The notes under the pieces were generated by a model. The model was given only the letters and a program-made list of their open reading frames with translations, ran no database searches and was not told where the DNA came from. The translations under genes and the position numbers were made by a program. This document shows positions 35,434-43,421 of a DNA stretch of 64,000 nucleotides, one piece after another; within the stretch, counting starts at the first letter, position 1; each line of letters begins with the position of its first letter. The DNA is from Cupriavidus basilensis (GTDB lineage Bacteria > Pseudomonadota > Gammaproteobacteria > Burkholderiales > Burkholderiaceae), in NCBI RefSeq assembly GCF_000876015.1, contig NZ_BBQM01000007.1, positions 1-64,000 on the forward strand, read 5' to 3'.

Positions 35434-35823
35434 TCAGGACAGGCAGGCGGCGTTGATGGCGCCGACCGTGACCGAGATGGCGCCCATCAGCCCGCCCATG
35501 CCGACGTTGTTCGATTCGATGGCCGCGTCCATGTCGGGCAGCGCGCGCGCCAGCCCGGCATAGGCCAGCGCCTGCACCAGCATGGCCCCGACCGCCCACA
35601 GCACGAACATCAGGAAGGTGTCGTTGTGCTGGATGCTGGACGACAGCGTGAAGCAGAAGCCGATCATCGCGCCCGACAGCGACAGCGCCGCCGCGAGGTT
35701 GCCCTGGCGGATCAGCGCGAACTCGCGGAACGGCGTGATCCTGGTGTAGACTCCGACGAACACGGCCAGCAGCGCCAGGCCGGCCAGCAGGTGCAGCACG
35801 TAAGCGTAGATGCCTTGCATCAT
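35434..35823 (-). CDS. DUF350 (YjfL-like) membrane protein
   Basis: The 129-residue protein has four membrane helices arranged as two DUF350 halves, with ITPFREFALIRQGNLAAALSLSGAMIGF typical of the family. DUF350 proteins recur with polyamine enzymes and SPFH/PspA genes. No activity is known. It is the first gene of the minus-strand operon, divergent from the membrane aminopropyltransferase. ATG at 35823 is chosen, with a second in-frame ATG directly after. Confidence 0.88.
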   Translation of the reverse strand: MMQGIYAYVLHLLAGLALLAVFVGVYTRITPFREFALIRQGNLAAALSLSGAMIGFCFTLSSSIQHNDTFLMFVLWAVGAMLVQALAYAGLARALPDMDAAIESNNVGMGGLMGAISVTVGAINAACLS

Positions 35824-36088
35824 CGATGTTCTCCGGCGGGTTCCGTGGCGCCGCGGCAAGCCGTCCGTTCAGCACGCATGATCCGTACAGGATGATGGGG
35901 ACGGCCGCGCGGCGGCATGTAGCGCTCAGGTATGTGGCGCTCAAGTATATCGTCGTCCATTTGCGTACATCGCAACAATTTGCAATCCGGCGGGCGCCAT
36001 GCCGCCGGCCCGCGCCGACCCTCCCGTCCCTTCCCGTCCCTCTTCTCGCCTCTTGCCCGCTTCCCGCCCCCGCAACGCACCCGAACCG
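35824..36088. promoter_or_regulatory. Divergent promoter of the polyamine/SPFH cluster with tandem repeat
   Basis: Two adjacent 15-base direct repeats lie here: GTAGCGCTCAGGTAT (35919-35933) and GTGGCGCTCAAGTAT (35934-35948). A small inverted repeat TTGCG-N5-CGCAA (35961-35975) follows. Both are near the middle of the 265-base gap and could bind a regulator of both operons. Confidence 0.5.
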
Positions 36089-37600
36089 ATGCGCGACCGT
36101 ACCCTTGTTCTTTCGGTGTTGATCGTGGCGTCCTGCGGGCTCGGCTACGAGCTGATCGCCGGCGCCCTGTCCAGCTACCTGCTGGGCGACTCCATCCTCC
36201 AGTTCTCCTCGATCATCGGCTGCTACCTGTTCGCGATGGGCGTGGGCTCGTGGCTGTCGCGCTACGTGAAGGACGAGGACGTGCTGGCGCGCTTCATCGA
36301 CATCGAGATCCTGATCGGCCTGCTCGGCGGCGTCTCGGCGGCGCTGCTGTTCGTGGTGTTCGCGTGGCTGTCGGCGCCGTTCCGCACCGCGCTCTACGCG
36401 CTGGTGTTCGTGCTCGGCGTGCTGGTCGGCATGGAGATCCCGCTGGTGATGCGCGTGCTCAACGCGCGCCGCAACGCCTTCAGCGAGCTGGTCAGCCGCG
36501 TGCTGACGTTCGACTACCTCGGCGCGCTGGCGGTGTCGCTGGTGTTCCCGCTGGTGCTGGCGCCGCGCCTGGGGCTGTCGCGCACGGGCTTCCTGTTCGG
36601 CATGCTCAACGCCGGCGTGGCGCTGGTCACGATCCACATCTTCCGCGCCGAGCTCAAGGCGGTGGTGCCGCGCCTGCTGCGCGCCTCGCTGGTGCTCGCG
36701 CTGCTGGCCGGCGGCTTCCTCGGCTCGGGGCAACTGACGCACTGGGCCGAGCGCGGCATGTTCGGCGACGAGATCATCCACAGCCAAAGCACGCCGTACC
36801 AGCGGCTGGTGATCACGCGCTGGAAGGACGACCTGCGCCTGTACATCAACGGCAACCTGCAGTTCTCCTCGCGCGACGAGCACCGCTACCACGAGGCGCT
36901 GGTGCACCCGCTGCTGCAGGCGCTGCCGTGGGCGCGCCGCGTGCTGGTGATCGGCGGCGGCGACGGCCTGGCCGCGCGCGAGATCCTCAAGCACCGCAAC
37001 ATCGAGCACGTCACGCTGGTGGACCTCGACCCCGCCATGACCACGCTGTTCTCGCGCAGCGCGCCGCTGGTGGCGCTGAACCGGGGCTCGCTCACCGACG
37101 CGCGCGTGCGCGTGGTCAACGCCGACGCCGCGCAATGGCTGGAGCAGCACGACGACATGTTCGACGCCATCGTGGTCGACCTGCCCGACCCGTCCAACTT
37201 CGGCCTCGGCAAGCTGTACTCGGTGCCGATGTACAGGCTGCTCGCGCACCATCTGGCCGAGAAGGGCTACGCGGTGGTGCAGTCCACCTCGCCGTACTTC
37301 GCGCCGCGCTCGTTCTGGGACATCGACGCCACGCTGCGCGAGGCCGGCCTGCATACCTGGCCCTATCACGCCTACGTGCCGTCGTTCGGCGAATGGGGCT
37401 TCATCCTGGCCGGCAAGCGCGCCGACTACACGCCGCCCACGCACTATGACGTGCCGATGAAATTCCTCGACGCCGACAGCACCGCGCTGATGTTCCGCTT
37501 CCCGGCCGACATGGCGCCGCGCGAGGCGCGCGCGAACCGGCTCAACGAGCAGACGCTGGTGCATGACTTCGAGCAGGACTGGCGCAATGTCATTCGCTAG
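36089..37600 (+). CDS. Membrane-embedded polyamine aminopropyltransferase (spermidine synthase family)
   Basis: Of 503 residues, the first 210 form about seven membrane helices. The rest is a spermidine-synthase domain with the dcSAM/MTA site VLVIGGGDGLAAREIL (about residue 290), LVDLDP (about 312) and the catalytic VVDLPDPSN (about 368) with its Asp pair. It should transfer an aminopropyl group from decarboxylated SAM to an amine, at the membrane. SpeD is encoded at the far end of the opposite operon. The ATG at 36089 begins the first helix; an ATG at 35999 would add a Pro/Arg-rich leader. Confidence 0.88.
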   Translation: MRDRTLVLSVLIVASCGLGYELIAGALSSYLLGDSILQFSSIIGCYLFAMGVGSWLSRYVKDEDVLARFIDIEILIGLLGGVSAALLFVVFAWLSAPFRTALYALVFVLGVLVGMEIPLVMRVLNARRNAFSELVSRVLTFDYLGALAVSLVFPLVLAPRLGLSRTGFLFGMLNAGVALVTIHIFRAELKAVVPRLLRASLVLALLAGGFLGSGQLTHWAERGMFGDEIIHSQSTPYQRLVITRWKDDLRLYINGNLQFSSRDEHRYHEALVHPLLQALPWARRVLVIGGGDGLAAREILKHRNIEHVTLVDLDPAMTTLFSRSAPLVALNRGSLTDARVRVVNADAAQWLEQHDDMFDAIVVDLPDPSNFGLGKLYSVPMYRLLAHHLAEKGYAVVQSTSPYFAPRSFWDIDATLREAGLHTWPYHAYVPSFGEWGFILAGKRADYTPPTHYDVPMKFLDADSTALMFRFPADMAPREARANRLNEQTLVHDFEQDWRNVIR

Positions 37601-37642
37601 CGCCGCGGCATCGACCGGCAGGAACACGGGCACGGAGCCGGC

Positions 37643-39376
37643 ATGGACCGCCGCCGCTTCCTGATCGCGGCGGCGGGTACGGCGGGCACCGGCCTGCTGG
37701 CCGGCTGCGACCGGCTCGGCGACGAGGCGCGCCGCTTCCTGGCCGGCGTCGGCCTGCGCGAGCCGTGGCCCGCGGTGCTGCGCCCGGGCATGGCCGAAGG
37801 CCACGCGCTGCGCGACGCCGCGTCGTGGCCGGCGCCGCAGGACGAAATCGTGACCGAGGTCGCCATCCTCGGCGGCGGCGTGGCCGGCCTCAGCGCGGCC
37901 TGGCAACTGGCGCGCGCCGGCCTGCGCGACTTCCTGCTGGTCGAAGGCCCCGAGTTCGGCGGCAACGCGGCGGCGGGCCGCTTCGGCGAACTCGGCTTTC
38001 CGCGCGGCGCGCACTACCTGCCGCTGCCCTCGCTCGAATCCGCCCACATCCACGAGATGCTGGCCGACACCGGCGTGATCGCGCGCGACCCGTTCGGCGC
38101 GCGGCCCGAGTTCGACGAGCGCGCGCTGGTGCACGCGCCCGACGAGCGCCTGCTGTTCGACGGCAAGTGGCACGACGGCCTGCTGCCCAGCGAGGCGGTG
38201 GCCGGCGCGGAAGCGGCCCAGCACGCGCGTTTCCTCGCGCGCATGGCGCAGCTCAAGGACGCGCGCGGCGGCGACGGCCGCAAGGCGTTCGCGATTCCGC
38301 TGGCGCTGGCGTCGCAGGACCCGGCCTGGACCGCGCTGGACCGGCAGAGCATGCGCCAGTGGATGGCCGCCGAGGGCTTCACCTCGCCCACGCTGCACGC
38401 CTATGTCGACTACTGCTGCCGCGACGACTACGGCGCCGGCCACGACGCGATCTCGGCCTGGGCCGGCGTGTATTACTTCGCCAGCCGCGCCGGCCACGCG
38501 GCCAACGCCGCCGACGGCGCGGTGCTGACGTGGCCCGACGGCCTGCACACGCTGGTCGCGCGGCTGGCCGCGCGCATCGACGCGCGCCGCGCCGGCGGCA
38601 CACCGACCGGCAAGACCGGCACGCGGCCGTGGCGCCAGCCCGGCATGGCCGTGCAGGTGCGCGAGCACGGCCGCGAGGTCCGCGTGCTGTGCGCGCAATG
38701 GCCCGGCGGCACGGCCGCCGGCGCGCCGCGCCTGTTCCGCATCCGCGCGCGCCGCGTGATCTGCGCCATGCCGCTGCACGTGGCCGCCCACGTGGCGCCG
38801 CTCGCCGCGTTCGGCTTCGACCCGGCGCGGCACCTGCCGCCGAGCGCGCCGTGGCTGGTGTCCAGCTTCCGCCTGCGCGGCTTCCCGGACGAGCGGCCCG
38901 GCGTGCCGCTGGCGTGGGACAACGTGGTGCACGGCGGGCGCGGCCTCGGCTACGTGGTCAGCACGCACCAGCTGATCCGGCAGGCCATGCCGGCCGACAC
39001 GGTGTTTACCGCCTACTGCCCGCTCGATGCCGCCGCGGCGCCGGACATGGCGGCGGGCACCGCGCCGCGCGCGCCGGCCGACACGCGCCGCTGGCTCGCC
39101 GCCGCCACCCCGGCCGAGCTGATGGACTACGCCACCACCGACCTGCGCGCCGCCTACGGGCGCGCGTTCTGGCGCCATGCCGACGCGGCGGAGATCACCG
39201 TGCGCGGCCACGCGATGGCCTCGCCGCGCCCCGGCTTCCTCGCCAATGCCGGCGCCGCCGCGCTGCGCGACGCCGACGGGCGCATCCTGTTCGCGCATGC
39301 CGACCTGTCCGGCCTGTCCGTGTTCGAGGAAGCCGCGTGGTGGGGCACGCGCGCGGCGCGGCGCATCACCGGATGA
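37643..39376 (+). CDS. Exported FAD-dependent (amine) oxidoreductase, Tat lipoprotein
   Basis: The 577-residue protein starts MDRRRFLIAAAGTAGTGLLA, a twin-arginine signal, and then a lipobox ending at Cys22, so it should be folded before export and lipid-anchored. The FAD-binding motif VAILGGGVAGLSAAWQLARAG is at about residues 72-92, with the flavin-amine-oxidase GG motif nearby (FGGNAAAG). It is 42 bases downstream of the aminopropyltransferase gene, so oxidation of a polyamine or related amine outside the membrane is a reasonable inference. The substrate is unproven. Confidence 0.85.
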   Translation: MDRRRFLIAAAGTAGTGLLAGCDRLGDEARRFLAGVGLREPWPAVLRPGMAEGHALRDAASWPAPQDEIVTEVAILGGGVAGLSAAWQLARAGLRDFLLVEGPEFGGNAAAGRFGELGFPRGAHYLPLPSLESAHIHEMLADTGVIARDPFGARPEFDERALVHAPDERLLFDGKWHDGLLPSEAVAGAEAAQHARFLARMAQLKDARGGDGRKAFAIPLALASQDPAWTALDRQSMRQWMAAEGFTSPTLHAYVDYCCRDDYGAGHDAISAWAGVYYFASRAGHAANAADGAVLTWPDGLHTLVARLAARIDARRAGGTPTGKTGTRPWRQPGMAVQVREHGREVRVLCAQWPGGTAAGAPRLFRIRARRVICAMPLHVAAHVAPLAAFGFDPARHLPPSAPWLVSSFRLRGFPDERPGVPLAWDNVVHGGRGLGYVVSTHQLIRQAMPADTVFTAYCPLDAAAAPDMAAGTAPRAPADTRRWLAAATPAELMDYATTDLRAAYGRAFWRHADAAEITVRGHAMASPRPGFLANAGAAALRDADGRILFAHADLSGLSVFEEAAWWGTRAARRITG

Positions 39377-39506
39377 GCCCGGCCGGGTGACGCCCGCCCC
39401 ACCCCGGCGCGCGGCCGCATGCGTATTGCGGCATCCTGTAGAATTCCCGGCACGGTTTCGTGTCGAACCCTTCGATCCCGCGAACCCGAACCCGACGTCA
39501 TCCTTC

Positions 39507-39902
39507 GTGCGCCCCATCCGCCTGTTGCTGCTGCTCCTGATGCTCGCCGTCATGCCCTTCCAGAGCTGGGCAGGCGCGGCCACGTGCGCGGGCGGCAACA
39601 TCGGCGCGCCGCACGAACAGGCGTTCGCCGCCGCGGCCGATGAACGCGGCGGCGAAGGCGCCGCCCAGGCTGCCGCGATGCTTTCGGCATTCGATGCCGA
39701 TACCAACGCCGATCCCGCCGGCCAGGACACCGGCGACGCGAAGGACCCGGCCCAGGGCGGCGCCGACCTCGCCGAATCCCTGCTGCCCGCCGCGCCGCTG
39801 CGTTTCGCCGCCAGCCTCGCGCGCGGCAGCGCGCCCGCGCACCGCGCGGGCCTGCTGCCCGATCCCGACCTCCCCCTCCAGCAGCGCCCTCCCAGCGCCT
39901 GA
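39507..39902 (+). CDS. Small secreted Ala-rich protein
   Basis: A GTG start gives 131 residues with a textbook signal peptide ([20 protein letters not shown], cleavage near AGA) and an Ala/Asp-rich, probably disordered mature part. One Cys follows the signal. The start of the mature chain faintly resembles CzcI-type metal-resistance proteins, but their His/Cys pattern is absent and I make no claim. Third-position GC supports coding. TAGAAT at 39439-39444 may be its -10. htpX follows after 175 bases. Confidence 0.6.
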   Translation: MRPIRLLLLLLMLAVMPFQSWAGAATCAGGNIGAPHEQAFAAAADERGGEGAAQAAAMLSAFDADTNADPAGQDTGDAKDPAQGGADLAESLLPAAPLRFAASLARGSAPAHRAGLLPDPDLPLQQRPPSA

Positions 39903-40077
39903 TTCCCCGCGCGCCGGCCCGGCGCGCACCTCGCTTCCTGCACCTTGCCGCCGGCACCCGTGCGCCGTCCGCGGCGCCGCGTGCGCGCAGTCCGCGCGGC
40001 GCGCACGCGCGCGCAAGGTGCCAGCGCCGCTTTGCCGTTGTTCCCTTGACCAGACTGACCTTCCTCACAGACAAGAA

Positions 40078-40956
40078 ATGAAACGCGTCCTGCTCTTCCT
40101 GGCGACCAACCTCGCCGTCATGCTCGTGCTCAGCTTCACCGCCAGCCTGCTCGGCGTGAACCGCTTCCTCACCGCCAACGGGCTCAACCTCGGCATGCTG
40201 CTGGCGTTCGCCGCGCTGATGGGTTTCGGCGGCTCCTTCATCTCGCTGCTGATGTCCAAAATGATCGCCAAGTGGTCCACCGGCGCCCAGGTCATCACGC
40301 ACCCGGGCAACAGCACCGAACTGTGGCTGGTGCAGACCGTGCAGAAACTGACCCAGCGCGCCGGCCTGCCGATGCCCGAGGTCGCCATCTACGAAGGCGA
40401 GCCCAACGCCTTCGCCACCGGCGCCAGCAAGAACAGCTCGCTGGTGGCGGTCTCCACCGGCCTGCTGCAAAGCATGTCGCACGACGAGGTGGAAGCCGTG
40501 CTGGCGCACGAGGTGGCCCACATCGCCAACGGCGACATGGTCACGCTCACGCTGATCCAGGGCGTGGTCAACACCTTCGTGATCTTCCTCGCGCGCGTGG
40601 TCGGCTACTTCGTGGACTCGATGCTGCGCAAGAACGACGAAGAGTCGAGCGGCCCCGGCATCGGCTACATGATCACCGTGGTGGTGTGCGAGATCGTGTT
40701 CGGCATCCTGGCCAGCATCATCGTGGCCGCCTTCTCGCGCCACCGCGAGTTCCGCGCCGACGCCGGCGCGGCCAGGCTGATGGGCACGCCCTCGCCGATG
40801 GTCGCCGCGCTGCGCCGCCTCGGCGGCCTGGAGCCTGACGGCCTGCCGCAGAACATGCAGGCGATGGGCATCGCCGGCGGCAAGTCGTGGCTGTCGCTGT
40901 TCTCCAGCCACCCGCCGATCGAGCAGCGCATCGCCGCGCTGCAGGGGCAGCGCTGA
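40078..40956 (+). CDS. htpX: Membrane metalloprotease HtpX (M48B)
   Basis: The 292-residue inner-membrane protease degrades damaged membrane proteins together with FtsH. It has two N-terminal helices (about residues 4-25 and 36-57), the zinc site H144-E-V-A-H148, two further helices and the third ligand region [16 protein letters not shown] (about 222-237). It ends [10 protein letters not shown], as in HtpX. The ATG at 40078 ends a short leader with ACAAGAA before it. Confidence 0.96.
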   Translation: MKRVLLFLATNLAVMLVLSFTASLLGVNRFLTANGLNLGMLLAFAALMGFGGSFISLLMSKMIAKWSTGAQVITHPGNSTELWLVQTVQKLTQRAGLPMPEVAIYEGEPNAFATGASKNSSLVAVSTGLLQSMSHDEVEAVLAHEVAHIANGDMVTLTLIQGVVNTFVIFLARVVGYFVDSMLRKNDEESSGPGIGYMITVVVCEIVFGILASIIVAAFSRHREFRADAGAARLMGTPSPMVAALRRLGGLEPDGLPQNMQAMGIAGGKSWLSLFSSHPPIEQRIAALQGQR

Positions 40957-41004
40957 GCGGGTTTCCGCTCCCGCTCCCGCACCCGCTGCCGTGGGCTTGC
41001 CCGT

Positions 41005-42012
41005 TCAGGCGCGGAATGCCGCCCGGTAGCGCTCGGGCGTGGTCTGCATGTGCCGCTGGAACGCTTGCCGCATCACGTCGGCGTTGGTGAAGCCGGTGGC
41101 GCGGGCGATGCCTTCCAGGCGGCGGCCATCCTTCTCCAGCAGGCGCCGCGCCGCTTCCACGCGCAGGCGCTCCACGTAGCGCGCGGGCGTCTCGCCGACC
41201 TGGCGCGCGAACACGCGCGCGAAGTTGCGCGGGCTCATGGCCACGCGCTCGGCCAGCACCGGCACCGACAGGTCGCGCGCCAGGTGCTGCGCCATCCATC
41301 CCTGCAATTCCCGCAGCTCCGGGTTCTGCGCGCTCTGCGCCTGCAGCAGCGTGGAGAACTGCGCCTGGTTGCCGGGGCGCTGCAGGAACAGCACCAGCTC
41401 GCGCGCCACCGCCAGCGAGGCGGCGTGGCCGAGGTCTTCCTGCACCAGCGACAGCGCCAGGTCCATGCCGGCGGTGACGCCGGCCGAGGTGTAGAGCTCG
41501 CCGGCGCGGATCCAGATCGGGTCGGGGTCGACCTCCACCTGCGGATGCTGCGCGGCCAGCCGCGCGGCGTGGCGCCAGTGCGTGGTGGCGCGGCGCGCGT
41601 CGAGCAGGCCCGTGCGCGCCAGCACGAAGGCGCCGGTGCACACCGCGCCGAGCCGGCGCACGCGCGGCGCCTGCGCGCGGATCCAGTCGACCAGGCGGGC
41701 GTCCTCGGCCGCCGCGCGGTGGCCCGCGCCGCCGGCGATCAGCAGGGTGTCGATCGGGCCGGGCAGCATCTCGCCGATGCGATGGTACGGCGCGTCGGCC
41801 AGCAGCCGGATGCCGCTCTCGGTGCGCACCACGGCGTCGTCGCGCGCGCTGGCGACGCGGATGTCGTAGGCCGGCGCGGTGCGGCCTTCGAGGCGGTTGG
41901 CGTGGCCGAACACCGCGCTCGGCCCGGTCACGTCGAGTTCCTGCGCCGGGTCCGGCGCGACGATCACGACGATGCGCGGCGGATCGTCCGGCAGGGGAAG
42001 GCTGGCTGGCAT
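41005..42012 (-). CDS. GlxA-type AraC regulator (DJ-1/PfpI + AraC domains)
   Basis: The 335-residue regulator has an N-terminal DJ-1/PfpI-like domain (about residues 10-180) with the nucleophile-elbow Cys in GAVCTGAFVLARTG, and a C-terminal double helix-turn-helix AraC domain (about 225-330: MSPRNFARVFARQVGETPARY). The N-domain binds an unknown ligand. It lies 58 bases downstream of an MFS transporter gene in the same direction, suggesting it controls that transporter. Confidence 0.92.
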   Translation of the reverse strand: MPASLPLPDDPPRIVVIVAPDPAQELDVTGPSAVFGHANRLEGRTAPAYDIRVASARDDAVVRTESGIRLLADAPYHRIGEMLPGPIDTLLIAGGAGHRAAAEDARLVDWIRAQAPRVRRLGAVCTGAFVLARTGLLDARRATTHWRHAARLAAQHPQVEVDPDPIWIRAGELYTSAGVTAGMDLALSLVQEDLGHAASLAVARELVLFLQRPGNQAQFSTLLQAQSAQNPELRELQGWMAQHLARDLSVPVLAERVAMSPRNFARVFARQVGETPARYVERLRVEAARRLLEKDGRRLEGIARATGFTNADVMRQAFQRHMQTTPERYRAAFRA

Positions 42013-42070
42013 GGCGTGTGTGGGAAACCTGTGGAGAGGGACGGCCCGCCGATCATACCGGCGCGCGCCG

Positions 42071-43276
42071 TCATCCGGCCAGCACCGCGCGGCGCGCCAC
42101 GCCGCGCTGCCATCCGAGCGTGACCAGCAGCGCCACCGCCAGCGCCGGCAGCACGGCGAGGTTGACCGCCTGCCAGCCGTAGCGGTACAGCACCTGCCCG
42201 GCCGCCAGCGTGGCCAGCGCGGTCAGCGCCGCGGCGGCGAACTCGGCCAGCGCCTGGGTGCGCGCGCGCTCGGCCGGGCGGTAGCTTTCCGCCAGCAAGG
42301 TGGTGCCGCCGACGAACATGAAATTCCAGCCCACGCCCAGGCACAGCAGCGCCACGTAGAACGCCGGCACCGCGGTGGACGCCAGCGCCACCAGCGAACC
42401 CACTGCGGCGAGCGCGATGCCGCACATCAGCATCGGCCCGCGGCCAAAGCGCTGCAACAGCCAGCCCGAGAAGAACGACGGCGCGTACATGCCGACCAGG
42501 TGCCACTCGATGATCTGCGCGCCCTGGCCGATGGTGTGGCCGCACGCCACCGCGGCGATCGGCGTGGCGGTCATGACGAACATCATCACCGCGTTGCCGA
42601 TGCCGTTGTTGGCGAACGCGGCCAGGAACACCGGCTGGCGCGCGATCTGCGCGAGCGGGCGCGCGGGCAGCGCGGCGCCATGCTCCCGCGCCGCGGCGTG
42701 GGCGGGCGCGTCGCGGTAGCCGAACGCCAGCAGCAGGACGGTGGCCAGCCCGAACACCGCCACCACCGCGTAGGAGCCGGCGAACGGCTGCGCCACCAGC
42801 AGGTCGCTGCTCCACGCGGCGATGGCCGGGCCGCACACCGCGGCCACCACGCCGCCGGTCAGCACCGTGGAAATCGCGCGCGGCTTGTCGGCGGCCGGCG
42901 CGGCATCGGCGGCGGCCAGCCGGTAGAAGCGCGCGAAGGCCTGGAACACGCCGACCAGCGCGGTGCCCACGCAGAACGCGGCGAAATCATGGTGCGCGAT
43001 GGCCCACACCGACACCAGCCCGCCTGCGCAGCAGGCCAGCCCGCCCAGGCAGAACGCGGCGCGGCGGCCGAGGCGCTCGATCAGGAACGCCGCCGCGATG
43101 GCGGTGACGGCGGACGCCACCGTGATCAGCGCGAACGGCAGCGTGGCCAGCGCCTTGTCCGGCGCCAGCGTGTAGCCGACCAGCCCGGTCAGCGTGAGGT
43201 CGACCGACAGGGCCGAGGTGAAGAGAGCCTGGCAGACCGCCAGCAGGCGGGCTTGCGGGATCGCGGGACGTGCCAT
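42071..43276 (-). CDS. MFS transporter (12 TM)
   Basis: The 401 residues form about twelve membrane helices with the loop motif ERLGRRAAF between helices 2 and 3 and RFGRGP in the second half, as in drug/sugar-type MFS pumps. Substrate and direction cannot be deduced. The ATG at 43276 has GGAG about 9 bases upstream; an earlier ATG at 43372 would add an unlikely leader. It shares a transcript with the GlxA-type regulator. Confidence 0.88.
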   Translation of the reverse strand: MARPAIPQARLLAVCQALFTSALSVDLTLTGLVGYTLAPDKALATLPFALITVASAVTAIAAAFLIERLGRRAAFCLGGLACCAGGLVSVWAIAHHDFAAFCVGTALVGVFQAFARFYRLAAADAAPAADKPRAISTVLTGGVVAAVCGPAIAAWSSDLLVAQPFAGSYAVVAVFGLATVLLLAFGYRDAPAHAAAREHGAALPARPLAQIARQPVFLAAFANNGIGNAVMMFVMTATPIAAVACGHTIGQGAQIIEWHLVGMYAPSFFSGWLLQRFGRGPMLMCGIALAAVGSLVALASTAVPAFYVALLCLGVGWNFMFVGGTTLLAESYRPAERARTQALAEFAAAALTALATLAAGQVLYRYGWQAVNLAVLPALAVALLVTLGWQRGVARRAVLAG

Positions 43277-43421
43277 CGGGGGCGCTCCGGTAAGGACGGG
43301 CGTTGGGGATGACACCGAGCGTAAGGAAAGCGCCGCCGCGCCGGCTGACAATGATCCGTGGAATCCTGCCATGTGGATGCGGCGGGCGGCGGGCGGCGGC
43401 GGGCCGCGAACAATCAGTCAG

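Noticed and set aside
39507-39902. Naming the small secreted protein CzcI
   Set aside because: Only the signal-peptide region looks alike; the His/Cys metal-binding pattern is absent and no czc genes are near.
35405-40006. A 1533-codon open frame on the minus strand
   Set aside because: It runs antisense to the aminopropyltransferase and oxidase genes, has low-complexity Arg/Ala/His composition and no family motif. Long antisense frames are expected at this GC content.
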